Shown here one piece after another: positions 1 to 7,104 of a stretch of DNA of 34,576 bases. The notes under the pieces are model-generated. The model made no database searches and had not been told where the DNA came from. It worked only from the letters and a program-made list of their open reading frames with translations. The DNA is from JAADHU01 sp964446495 (GTDB taxonomy: Bacteria > Pseudomonadota > Gammaproteobacteria > Steroidobacterales > Woeseiaceae): positions 1 through 34,576 of the forward strand of contig CAYUOY010000025.1 in NCBI GenBank assembly GCA_964446495.1. The letters are read 5' to 3'. A program made the position numbers and the translations under genes. Each line of letters starts with the position of its first letter. Within the stretch, counting starts at the first letter, position 1.

Positions 1-47
1 CTTGAGTTACGAGTCTACATGGGTTCAGTGTCATCGAGAACTCTGCA

Positions 48-362
48 CTAACCACTGCTGGCCACCCTACGGCGGCCGACTTTTTCCGACACCCGACCTG
101 AGACGAAATTCATTGCCCCTTTGACGAATCCGAAGCTCACTACGAATGCCATCAATAATGTGAAGGAGCCCGGGGGGACACCGAACTCGGTTTCGGCCAA
201 GGTGGGCACCACCGTTCGTTGCATGCCGATGGTCAGACCGACGAAAAAGACCTGCAGCAACTGCTGCCCGAACTGGCCGATGTTCGGGCGAATACCGTGT
301 ACGTATTTGGCTATGTCGTCGACGGCCTCATCGGTAACTGAATAATGACCTAAAGTCTTCGC
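48..362 (-). pseudogene. MFS transporter remnant (N-terminal part only)
   Basis: The frame encodes a short soluble leader, then a hydrophobic helix (VFFVGLTIGMQRTVVP), a second helix, and an MFS loop 2-3 signature (GRVSEKVGRRRV). That is the first two helices of a roughly 400-residue transporter. It then ends at a TAG at 48-50, and no frame of bases 1-47 continues the family pattern. In this frame there is also no ATG, GTG or TTG between the upstream in-frame stop (363-365) and a TTG inside the first helix, so the natural start looks lost too. The frame overlaps the end of the ArsR-rhodanese gene, so it was probably the distal gene of that operon. I read it as a decayed or deleted transporter. 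A sequencing error near the left end, or intact sequence beyond the window, is the alternative. Confidence 0.6.
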
Positions 363-1024
363 TCACCCTCTTCAACGGGTAAACCTGCTGCTTTCCATTC
401 GGGATATCCCTCTTCGAGACGTCGCACGTTGAATCCATTTTTTCTCAGTGTCGCCACTGCCTCAAAAGCGAGCACGCAATACTCGCCACGGCAGTAGGCG
501 ATAATTTCCTGTCGCTTTGGCAGGGTCGCGAGATAGTGCTCGATTTCTACCAACGGTACATTCAAGGCGCCCGGTATATGACCGACTTCATATTCTTCGC
601 TGGGGCGAACATCGAGTACGGTGACCAGGCCGTCCCGGCTGCGCTGCAGAAGTTGCTTCCTTGATACAGGCTCCAGGCTATCGCGATCATTAAAGTATCC
701 AACGACGACATCATTAACTTCGTTGATATGACGCTGGCCCGTGCGTCGCAGGCTGCGCAGGAGATCAATTACATCGTCACCCGCCAGACGGTAAAAAACG
801 TACAGACCTTCTTTTCGCGAAGCGATCAGTCCGGCGCGGCGTAGCTGCTGGAGGTGGCGAGACGTGTTGGCGATGGTAAGGCCCGCTACATTCGCCAGCA
901 CTTCGACACTGCGCTCACCTTGTGCCAGCAGTTCAAGTAATTCCAGTTTGTGAGCGTGGCTCAGTGCTTTCGCAACCTGTGCAAATTGTTCCTGCAGTTG
1001 ATGCTTCGGATTGTGTTTTTGCAA
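350..1024 (-). CDS. ArsR/SmtB-type regulator fused to a rhodanese domain
   Basis: Residues about 10-95 form an ArsR winged helix (recognition helix around 46-65), and residues about 118-222 form a rhodanese domain with active loop C-R-G-E-Y-C (C178 to C183). The classic ArsR metal motif ELCVCDL is absent, so signal input is probably through the rhodanese cysteine, which carries persulfide sulfur in that family. I place the start at a TTG (1022-1024) because AGGGAG lies about six bases upstream; an in-frame TTG at 1043-1045 would add seven residues but has no comparable ribosome site. The product is 224 residues. It is the third gene of the sulfur cluster, 91 bases after the SQR-like gene, and its stop overlaps the MFS remnant. 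It is probably the local repressor acting on the inverted repeat at 2713-2752, which is inference. Confidence 0.88.
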   Translation of the reverse strand: MQKHNPKHQLQEQFAQVAKALSHAHKLELLELLAQGERSVEVLANVAGLTIANTSRHLQQLRRAGLIASRKEGLYVFYRLAGDDVIDLLRSLRRTGQRHINEVNDVVVGYFNDRDSLEPVSRKQLLQRSRDGLVTVLDVRPSEEYEVGHIPGALNVPLVEIEHYLATLPKRQEIIAYCRGEYCVLAFEAVATLRKNGFNVRRLEEGYPEWKAAGLPVEEGERRL

Positions 1025-1115
1025 TATTCTCTCCCTGTGTTTCAAACGGTAGAATCGAAGGCGCTTTAGCGTACCTGCGCATCGTTTCTTCTAGCGACAA
1101 GTATAGTGCGGCGGG

Positions 1116-2321
1116 TTACCACACCCATTTCGGGCTTCTGTTTGCTCCGCGGCGTAGCTTCCACAAATAGTAGTTGGCGAAGAAGCGCTTGGCCCAAAGC
1201 CAGCGCTTGCCGCTGTTGAGTCGGGAAACATTTCGGGGTGGACGGACGGGGTCGGCGACCAGGTGGGCGCCCTCGTTACCCATATCCATAATGCACTCGA
1301 CCATCAGGTCATGAGTCATCTTTTCAGTGCTCAGGATATCGGCTGCGATATTTTTCGCAGCGATTTTGGCCATCTGTTCGGTCATATGCCCCGTCTTCGG
1401 GAAATTCACAGGTACCGGAGTTTCTTCGACCGGGGGCAGCGCGATGGCAACACCGACGGCATAGATATTGGTGAAATTTTGGTGGCGATAGTATTCGTCG
1501 ACCGGAATAAATCCCTTTTGGTTACCTAGTCCGGGCGTTTCTGCGATGACCCTGACGCCAGCCAATGGCGGAATGATGAGCGAAAAGCTGGACTCGATCA
1601 CCGAACCGTCAACAGTTTCAACCGCGTCTTCAGATATTTTCGATACGGCGGCCGATGTAAGGTAGCGAACGTCACGCGCTTCAAGTTCAGACTCCAGGTA
1701 TTGCCGGATCTTACCGAAACCACCGACTCCAAAATGGCCAAGAAAAGGCTCGGGTGTGATGAAAGTCATCGGCGCCTTGTGGCACAGCTTGCGTTTTTTC
1801 AACGCATGATGGGCTCCGAACAGAAATTCATATGCGGGACCGAGACAACTCGCGCCCGGTGCGCAACCAATAACCATCGGGCCAGGGATTTCGAGGAAAG
1901 CATGCCACGCATCACGTGCTTCTTCGGCTTCCGGTGCCGACATCAGCGAATGTCCCGGGCCGTCAAATGGTCCGAGGCCGGGCACGGCCTCGTTGGCGCT
2001 TCGATGGCCGGTGGCAACAACCAGATAGTCATAATCAACCGTCTCCGTTGCGGTATGAACCTGGCTATTTTCCGGGTCAATCCTCTCAACAGCTGACTCA
2101 ATAAAATCAATGTCCTTCGAGTTGAGCGGGCCTTTGAGCGGAAACGAAATGTCTTCGATTGACTTCGATCCCATGGTGACCCACGGAAGTGACGGTATAA
2201 AAATAAAACGCGGTTCGACGGAAATAACCGTTATCTTATGACTGGTGTGTGGCAGCAGGCGCCGCAGATCGTAGGCGACGTTCAGGCCTCCAAATGATCC
2301 GCCGATTATTACGATATGCAT
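1116..2321 (-). CDS. Sulfide:quinone oxidoreductase-like FAD flavoprotein
   Basis: A 401-residue flavoprotein of the SQR/FCC family, which oxidises sulfide and passes electrons to quinone at the cytoplasmic membrane. The N-terminus carries the dinucleotide fold (IIGGSFGGLNVA, 5-16) and the second FAD segment is VVATGH (101-106). The block G-A-S-C-L-G-P-A-Y-E-F puts C159 at the redox cysteine, and C343 (VECIMDMG) fits its partner. The stretch YAVGVAIALPPVEETPVPV (287-305) followed by PKTGHMTEQM is typical of SQR. C153 and C180 are extra cysteines. The third catalytic cysteine of Acidithiobacillus-type SQR (near residue 128) appears replaced: the matching segment reads SLMSAPEAEEA. ATG start; it follows the DsrE-like gene by 32 bases in one operon. 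FAD-dependent persulfide or polysulfide chemistry is a possible alternative to plain sulfide oxidation. Confidence 0.85.
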   Translation of the reverse strand: MHIVIIGGSFGGLNVAYDLRRLLPHTSHKITVISVEPRFIFIPSLPWVTMGSKSIEDISFPLKGPLNSKDIDFIESAVERIDPENSQVHTATETVDYDYLVVATGHRSANEAVPGLGPFDGPGHSLMSAPEAEEARDAWHAFLEIPGPMVIGCAPGASCLGPAYEFLFGAHHALKKRKLCHKAPMTFITPEPFLGHFGVGGFGKIRQYLESELEARDVRYLTSAAVSKISEDAVETVDGSVIESSFSLIIPPLAGVRVIAETPGLGNQKGFIPVDEYYRHQNFTNIYAVGVAIALPPVEETPVPVNFPKTGHMTEQMAKIAAKNIAADILSTEKMTHDLMVECIMDMGNEGAHLVADPVRPPRNVSRLNSGKRWLWAKRFFANYYLWKLRRGANRSPKWVW

Positions 2322-2353
2322 GTTTTTACGCTCTGCTCGCTAGCCTTGCACAT

Positions 2354-2704
2354 TCAGAAAACCAGAACCTTATCCGCCTCGAGCGCAAGCCTGGCCAACT
2401 GCGGCAGGGTGCCGCGCTGGGTGCCGGCTATGAGCTCAATGTCCTGGAGGCCACGCGCGTCCATGCAGGTACCGCAAAGCACTACGTCGGCATGGCGGAT
2501 GACACCCTTAATCATTCTTTCTACGTTGTAGTAACCCTCCGGTGTCTTTTGACCTGCCTTGGCACAGACCACCGCATCAGCCAGCAGGAAAATAGAGACT
2601 CCCGGTTTTTCCGCATCCTTCAGGAGTGCCGACGCCAGCCGAAAAGCGTTAAAACAGCGTTCTGTTCCGTAGGGAGGGTCGTTGATGATGAAAAGTATCT
2701 TCAC
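2354..2704 (-). CDS. DsrE/DsrF-like small sulfur-carrier protein
   Basis: A 116-residue protein of the DsrE family: start MKILFIINDPPYGTERCFNA, central AVVCAKAG, then VVLCGTCMDARG with C77 and C80. In this family a cysteine near residue 78 accepts persulfide sulfur and hands it to a partner. C17 and C47 are further cysteines. The start is GTG (2702-2704); no ATG lies in frame nearby, and the N-terminal beta strand of the family begins right there. It is the first gene of the operon, about 40 bases after a consensus promoter, and precedes the SQR-like gene and the ArsR-rhodanese gene. The set suggests that sulfane sulfur made by the flavoprotein is bound or relayed by this protein. That linkage is inferred from context. 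Confidence 0.85.
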   Translation of the reverse strand: MKILFIINDPPYGTERCFNAFRLASALLKDAEKPGVSIFLLADAVVCAKAGQKTPEGYYNVERMIKGVIRHADVVLCGTCMDARGLQDIELIAGTQRGTLPQLARLALEADKVLVF

Positions 2705-2712
2705 GGCTAATC

Positions 2713-2752
2713 ACTATAAATCAACTATTCACGAGATTAATTGAATTATAGT
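2713..2752. promoter_or_regulatory. Near-perfect inverted repeat, probable operator of the sulfur operon
   Basis: Arms 2713-2724 (ACTATAAATCAA) and 2741-2752 (TTGAATTATAGT) match at 11 of 12 positions, separated by 16 bases. The right arm covers the -10 hexamer of the minus-strand promoter and the left arm falls in the early transcribed region, a usual repressor layout. A direct repeat GAATTAT (2743-2749 and 2755-2761) overlaps it. The ArsR-rhodanese protein encoded in the same operon is the obvious candidate ligand. Confidence 0.55.
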
Positions 2753-2772
2753 GCGAATTATGAGAATGTCAA
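2745..2772 (-). promoter_or_regulatory. Sigma-70 promoter of the DsrE-SQR-ArsR operon
   Basis: On the minus strand TTGACA (2767-2772) is followed by 16 bases and TATAAT (2745-2750). Both hexamers are exact consensus. Transcription would begin near 2738, about 34 bases before the GTG of the DsrE-like gene. So strong a basal promoter in an operon with its own repressor fits an inducible system. Confidence 0.75.
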
Positions 2773-2811
2773 CTTTTCACGGCGTCTGCTGAGAAAAGGG
2801 AGGTGGGTCCC

Positions 2812-3015
2812 ATGAAGATATTTCATATCATTTTTCTATTGGCGCTTGCCACAATCCTGGGGTCTTCGTTCTTGTATGCGCGTTTGGATCGTAGGCGAAC
2901 CGGGGCGGGATCGTCAGCTGGGATTGCTTCTAAGGGGGCCTGGATGGACTCCCCAATATTCGACGCTGGACGTAAAATGGTGTTCACGATACATTTCCAA
3001 AAAGGCGGGAAGTAG
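2812..3015 (+). CDS. Small membrane-anchored protein, function unknown
   Basis: A 67-residue product with one N-terminal hydrophobic helix (about residues 3-24, MKIFHIIFLLALATILGSSF) followed by a basic, glycine- and serine-rich tail. The helix could be an uncleaved anchor or a signal peptide. The start is ATG at 2812, preceded by a strong ribosome site (AGGGAGGT) seven bases upstream; a GTG at 2803 overlaps that site and is less likely. I recognise no family. It is divergent from the sulfur operon and 47 bases upstream of a SHOCT-domain gene, probably cotranscribed with it. The strong ribosome site is the main reason to accept it as a gene. Confidence 0.55.
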   Translation: MKIFHIIFLLALATILGSSFLYARLDRRRTGAGSSAGIASKGAWMDSPIFDAGRKMVFTIHFQKGGK

Positions 3016-3062
3016 ATTATTGATGTTCGCCGGCATAACAGTGTTCATAAAAGGAGACGAAA

Positions 3063-3296
3063 ATGAATCCGGGCGATTGGTGGGGCCATGGTTTCAACTT
3101 TATGTGGGTAATGCCGCTGCTTTTTCTGGTAGTACTGCTGTTCCTGGTGCGCGGCATATTTGGGCAGGGACTTGGTGGTGAAAAGGATGCGCGCTCGGCC
3201 AGTGCACGCGAGATCCTGGATAAGCGTTTCGCAGCTGGCGAGATCAGCGAGGACGAATACGAGGTGAAGAAAAAGGCGCTTAGCGATGATGGCTGA
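3063..3296 (+). CDS. SHOCT-domain small membrane protein
   Basis: 77 residues: a tryptophan- and glycine-rich start (MNPGDWWGHGFNFMW), one transmembrane helix (about 15-33), and a C-terminal SHOCT motif (about 45-74; REILDKRFAAGEISEDEYEVKKKAL). SHOCT modules end many small bacterial membrane proteins and are thought to mediate oligomerisation; no enzyme function is known. AAGGAG lies seven bases before the ATG. Small SHOCT membrane proteins of this layout often sit near metal- or sulfur-stress genes, and here the sulfur operon lies just beyond, divergently transcribed. A role in that stress is only suggested. Confidence 0.85.
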   Translation: MNPGDWWGHGFNFMWVMPLLFLVVLLFLVRGIFGQGLGGEKDARSASAREILDKRFAAGEISEDEYEVKKKALSDDG

Positions 3297-3362
3297 CGAA
3301 TGTAAGCTATTCCAAGTGGCCTTCTCGATATCGAATTCGTAATGCGATAGAGATGAAGCAAA

Positions 3363-4175
3363 ATGTGTGAGCTTTTCGCCCTTTCCAGCAGGCTGCCTAC
3401 TTTGGCTACGTTTTCGCTGGAAGAATTTTCGCGTCACGGTGGGAATACCGGGCCGCACAGCGATGGCTGGGGCCTGGCGTTTTACGAAGGCCCGTATGCG
3501 CAGGTTTTCCGTGAAACACAAGCGGCGTCGAGCAGCGACTGGTTGACGTTCTTGAAAGAACACCAGCATAGAACTCAATGTCTGATTTCTCATATCAGGC
3601 TGGCAACGCAGGGGGAAACGGCGTTGAGAAATACGCAACCATTTTCCCGGGAAATCGGCGGATGCCGGCACGTGTTCTGCCACAATGGTGATCTCAGGGG
3701 TATATTCGATGTCATCCAGCCCAGCCGTTTTGAACCTATCGGTGAAACGGATTCGGAGTACGCATTCTGTTACCTGATGGGAGAAACAGAAAAATTGTGG
3801 TCCAACGGGAAGCCAACCCTGAGAGCGAGAGTTTCGCTCGTCGGTTCGGTTTTCGATCAACTGGCCGAGTTGGGGCAGGCTAATTTTATCTATAGCGACT
3901 CGGAGTACATCTATGTCTACGCCAACAAACGACGACAGCGCGACGGCAGCGTAGCGGCCCCTGGTATGTATTACCTGAGTCGGCAATGTGAGCATGATCG
4001 GCAATCGCTGTCCCTCAAGGGGCTCGAAATTACGGGCACGAACACTGACGCTCGTCAAAAACTGATGTTGTTCGCGAGCGTGCCCCTTTCCGATGAGTTG
4101 TGGTTACCCTTGCGGTCAAATGACCTGATGGTAGCTCAAGCGGGAGCCGTTATTTCCCTGGATGCACGTCCATAG
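3363..4175 (+). CDS. Class II glutamine amidotransferase, YafJ-like
   Basis: 270 residues of an Ntn-hydrolase glutaminase domain. After removal of Met1 the nucleophile would be Cys2 (MCELFALSS). The pattern continues with GGNTGPHSDGWGLAFYEG (26-43), the arginine-bearing loop SHIRLATQG (76-84) and the oxyanion segment HNGDL (107-111). That order is typical of stand-alone class II amidotransferases such as YafJ, and no synthase domain is attached. The physiological acceptor of the ammonia, if any, is unknown. ATG start. It lies 66 bases after the SHOCT gene and converges on the small membrane protein at 4271. A long open frame on the opposite strand of this gene has no family features and is taken as a shadow. 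Confidence 0.88.
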   Translation: MCELFALSSRLPTLATFSLEEFSRHGGNTGPHSDGWGLAFYEGPYAQVFRETQAASSSDWLTFLKEHQHRTQCLISHIRLATQGETALRNTQPFSREIGGCRHVFCHNGDLRGIFDVIQPSRFEPIGETDSEYAFCYLMGETEKLWSNGKPTLRARVSLVGSVFDQLAELGQANFIYSDSEYIYVYANKRRQRDGSVAAPGMYYLSRQCEHDRQSLSLKGLEITGTNTDARQKLMLFASVPLSDELWLPLRSNDLMVAQAGAVISLDARP

Positions 4176-4200
4176 CGATATAGGCCGAGTTGGCAGGAGC

Positions 4201-4237
4201 CGGGCGACTGGAGACACGAATCTGTTGGCCCGTTTTT
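4201..4237 (+). terminator. Possible Rho-independent terminator after the amidotransferase
   Basis: Short arms CGGGC (4201-4205) and GCCCG (4228-4232) are followed directly by TTTTT (4233-4237), 26 bases after the gene's stop. The five-pair stem and 22-base loop are weak, so this is tentative. Confidence 0.3.
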
Positions 4238-4270
4238 CTCTGGGGTCGTTGCAGGCAAAAAGCGTCAGGT

Positions 4271-4624
4271 TTACTCGTTGACCGAGTGTTCCTGAGTGTT
4301 GCCGAGTCGATAGGAATCGATGATACCGACTACCCAACATACGCCGACGACGATCAAAGAAATATTCACCATTGAACTGTCCGCACTACTGATGGAGTTA
4401 GAAACCAGTTCAATAATAGCTCCTGAATCAATTGGGATCGCACCGCCCTCGATGCTGTCGACAACGCTTAATGCGCTCCTAACGGCTATTGTGACGACTA
4501 CTGACAACGATATCAGGGTGAACAGAATCAAGATTGACCCGCGTAGATACTGTTTCAAGATCATGTGCCCGATACCAGGAAATATCAGGCCGGACAGAAG
4601 CGCAGCTTTCGTCGATCTCGTCAT
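4271..4624 (-). CDS. Small integral membrane protein, unknown function
   Basis: 117 residues with three hydrophobic segments. The first two form a hairpin (about 6-48) bearing PGIGH followed by KQYLRGSI, a pattern seen in many uncharacterised bacterial small membrane proteins and reminiscent of the TM2 fold. A polar, serine-rich loop (about 55-85) is followed by a third helix (about 86-103) and a hydrophilic tail. I choose the ATG at 4622-4624 over a GTG two codons upstream because neither has a clear ribosome site and ATG gives the usual M-T-R-S-T-K-A-A-L start. It lies downstream of the TPR-like gene on the same strand, beyond a hairpin, and faces the amidotransferase. No function can be assigned. 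Confidence 0.65.
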   Translation of the reverse strand: MTRSTKAALLSGLIFPGIGHMILKQYLRGSILILFTLISLSVVVTIAVRSALSVVDSIEGGAIPIDSGAIIELVSNSISSADSSMVNISLIVVGVCWVVGIIDSYRLGNTQEHSVNE

Positions 4625-4654
4625 GTGCACACTATAGGCCGATCACTACGGAAA

Positions 4655-4699
4655 AGGTGTCCGGTTTATTTGTTGACCACGAATATCGATCGGACACCT
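4655..4699 (-). terminator. Inverted repeat, possible terminator after the his/TPR transcript
   Basis: Perfect 9-bp arms AGGTGTCCG (4655-4663) and CGGACACCT (4691-4699) with a 27-base loop. Read on the minus strand, the second arm runs into CTTTTCC, a short T-tract, and the element lies about 130 bases after the stop of the TPR-like gene. On the plus strand it is followed by CTTTGTTTT. The long loop makes it an imperfect terminator; an operator or other hairpin remains possible. Confidence 0.35.
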
Positions 4700-4826
4700 C
4701 TTTGTTTTCCGTCCGCGTGTCGGCGATTCGGGCGAGTGGCAGCTCGCGCTTGCGGCTTCAACCGGTCGCTGCAACATCTGAACATTAGTCACACGGAAGG
4801 GATGTCAGATACGAATCCGTCGACGA

Positions 4827-6428
4827 TCAGAATCGAATCCACGCAGACGAGTCCAGTGAAACCTCTTCAATGCGCCCGACGGCATTGGCCGCCTCGCGGA
4901 CGTCACGACGATCGCGCAGTGCGTCAAATCGGTGGCGAAGTATCTGGCCAGTGTCGAGACCATCGCTATCCGCGTGTGATAGAAGATCAGGCGCTACATC
5001 ATCGTCCACACTTTTTTCCCTTTTTAAGTGTTGCAGAGACGTAAGTGCACTGATGCGCTGCTCGGGACTCTGAAGTCGACGAATCAGTGCGCTGGCCGCA
5101 GCAGACAGGTCGTTCATGCAAAGGTAGGTCTGGATTAATGCTCTGGAGTTATCACGTTCGTGGTCAATCAAGTAGGTGAGGCTGTCTGAATAGTCACGTC
5201 CAGAGTCGCCCATGGTAATTGCGCATACCTTCAGCGTGTGAACCCACATCCTTCCATATGCGCTGGTTCTCACGTGCTCCATTTCGGCGGTGGTGACCAA
5301 CACCTCAGCAAATTTACCGGAATCGAGCAGACCACTTGCGTAGTTGAGTCGCTGACTAACATTCTCAAGTGTGCTTTCAGAAATTCCGGCAGATTCCGCG
5401 TGCATAGCGTCAGATTGCTCAGAATATCGAAGTCGTGAAAGTGCAAAGGCATAACGCTCAAGTGCCCAGTTTTCTGCCGTGTCGGCATCGACGAATTGGT
5501 CTCTGCCGCCCGGTGCCCGGACTCTAAGTGCGATTGGCTCGATAACCGCAAGAGCCTCCTTGTGCCTCCCCGCCGCTTGATATGCCTCCGAGTACTCTAC
5601 GTATCCGCGCAGCATGGTCGGATGCTTATCGACCAATCGTCCAAGCCGGACTATGTCTCTTTCAGCAGCGGCCTCAAGATCCAGGAACGACTCCAGGCTG
5701 CCATCTTGCCGGATCACATCGAAACGGCGGTCAATACGAACCTGAAAAATATACCCTGGCTCTGTCAGCCCTAATACGATGTCCTTAAGGCCATCCGTAT
5801 CGCCACGGTCCGCCGCCATTCGCGCATAGCTGAGCATGAACATGTCTGCGTTTTCAAACAGATTCGGCGGCGAGTACCGTGATTCATAAAGGGCGCGGAG
5901 AAATGCATAGCGCAATTCATCGCCGCGATCCTGGCGACCTATGTCCGTGTATGTTTTCGTCAGTTGATCAAGTTCTAAACGGTGAACCTCATCACTTGCA
6001 ATTCTGGCGAGACGCTGGAGCGCGTCAACGGCTACATCCGGTTTGTCGGCACGGGTGGCTGCCCACATCAACCACCGCAGTCGATAAGGCGTATCTTCGT
6101 CGGGCATGTCAATAAGCTGATAAAGGTAGGTAATAACGACGTCAAACATTTCGAGTTTCGCCGCACATTCAGTTATTTTTTCAAGCGTTCCTCGTCGGAC
6201 GAACTCGGGAAAGCCCCAAAATACATCGGATTCTGCCGCTGGAGGAAGTAGCGCCATGACGTCATCACAGCGCTCTTCGCGAGCGGCACTGTAGCCGTCA
6301 CGTATTTGCTGGTAATCGGCGACGGTCGGAGCCGGTTCTGGCCCGGTTGGTTTTGACGTGGCGTCTTCACTCGACAATGTCAAAAGAATTACGAGTGTGA
6401 CGTAGACTCTGATTGTCCCCAATGTCAT
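4827..6428 (-). CDS. Exported alpha-helical repeat (TPR-like) protein, unknown function
   Basis: 533 residues. A hydrophobic N-terminal segment (about 6-19) looks like a signal peptide, followed by a proline-rich linker (KPTGPEPAPT). The rest is almost all amphipathic helix with the A/G/L/Y spacing of tetratricopeptide or solenoid repeats, clearest near 270-300 (GYVEYSEAYQAAGRHKEAL) and 110-175. No catalytic motif is visible. ATG start at 6426-6428, 52 bases after hisIE on the same strand with no terminator seen between, so it may be read through from the his operon, although nothing ties it to histidine synthesis. A periplasmic scaffold role is the most one can infer from the fold. Confidence 0.7.
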   Translation of the reverse strand: MTLGTIRVYVTLVILLTLSSEDATSKPTGPEPAPTVADYQQIRDGYSAAREERCDDVMALLPPAAESDVFWGFPEFVRRGTLEKITECAAKLEMFDVVITYLYQLIDMPDEDTPYRLRWLMWAATRADKPDVAVDALQRLARIASDEVHRLELDQLTKTYTDIGRQDRGDELRYAFLRALYESRYSPPNLFENADMFMLSYARMAADRGDTDGLKDIVLGLTEPGYIFQVRIDRRFDVIRQDGSLESFLDLEAAAERDIVRLGRLVDKHPTMLRGYVEYSEAYQAAGRHKEALAVIEPIALRVRAPGGRDQFVDADTAENWALERYAFALSRLRYSEQSDAMHAESAGISESTLENVSQRLNYASGLLDSGKFAEVLVTTAEMEHVRTSAYGRMWVHTLKVCAITMGDSGRDYSDSLTYLIDHERDNSRALIQTYLCMNDLSAAASALIRRLQSPEQRISALTSLQHLKREKSVDDDVAPDLLSHADSDGLDTGQILRHRFDALRDRRDVREAANAVGRIEEVSLDSSAWIRF

Positions 6429-6480
6429 ATGCGCACCCGAATATCTCGTTTCCGGACCGACGATGCTATCTCAATTCGAG

Positions 6481-7104
6481 TTAAATATCGCGCGGTCTGT
6501 GTCGCTCTTGCAGTCTCTGTGCAACATCGGCGATGCTCAGATTTTGCTGACTCAGCAGTACAAGGACATGATAAATCAGGTCCGCGACCTCACCAACAAT
6601 TTCCTCGCGATCGCCGGATACCGCGGCTAAAGCTACTTCGACGCCTTCTTCACCGACTTTTTGTGCGATTCTCTGTACGCCCTCATTCATAAGGCGTGTC
6701 GTATAGCTATCGTCGCGCGGATTTTCATGCCGGTCACCGATTATGGATTCCAACTGGCCGATAAATCCAAAACCTCGTCCTTCCTGGTCCCGGTCGAAAC
6801 AACTGGAAGTACCGCGGTGGCAGGTGGGCCCTTGAGGTGTCGCACTGACAAGCAGCGTGTCACCGTCGCAGTCGATCTCGATGCCACCTAGTTTCAGCCT
6901 GTTGCCCGAGGTGTCGCCTTTCGTCCAGAGGCGTTGTCTGGACCGGCTGTAAAAAGTCACCCAGCCACTGGATCGGGTTTTCTCCAGCGCCTCGATGTTC
7001 ATGTAGCCAAGCATCAAAACACTCCCGCTGATGGCGTTCTGCACAATGGCCGGCACGAGGCCGTCGCCCTTGTTCCAGTCCACCTGTTGTTCGAGTGATT
7101 TCAT
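6481..7104 (-). CDS. hisI: Bifunctional phosphoribosyl-AMP cyclohydrolase / phosphoribosyl-ATP pyrophosphatase
   Basis: 207 residues carrying steps 2 and 3 of histidine synthesis. The HisI cyclohydrolase domain (about 1-112) shows WTKGDTSGN (60-68), the metal-binding segment DCDGD (78-82) and the zinc cysteines of GPTCHRGTSSC (C95, C102). The HisE pyrophosphatase domain follows (about 115-203) with QKVGEEGVEVALAA and EEIVGEVADLIYHVLVLL. The fused HisIE form is usual in gammaproteobacteria and the length matches the E. coli enzyme. The ATG (7102-7104) overlaps the hisF stop in an ATGA, so translation is probably coupled. It is the last gene of the his operon. Confidence 0.97.
   Translation of the reverse strand: MKSLEQQVDWNKGDGLVPAIVQNAISGSVLMLGYMNIEALEKTRSSGWVTFYSRSRQRLWTKGDTSGNRLKLGGIEIDCDGDTLLVSATPQGPTCHRGTSSCFDRDQEGRGFGFIGQLESIIGDRHENPRDDSYTTRLMNEGVQRIAQKVGEEGVEVALAAVSGDREEIVGEVADLIYHVLVLLSQQNLSIADVAQRLQERHRPRDI

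Noticed and set aside
3045..4058. 337-codon open frame on the minus strand opposite the amidotransferase gene
   Set aside because: The plus-strand frame carries the full class II amidotransferase motif set; the opposite frame has no recognisable family, signal or ribosome site and is a coding-strand shadow.
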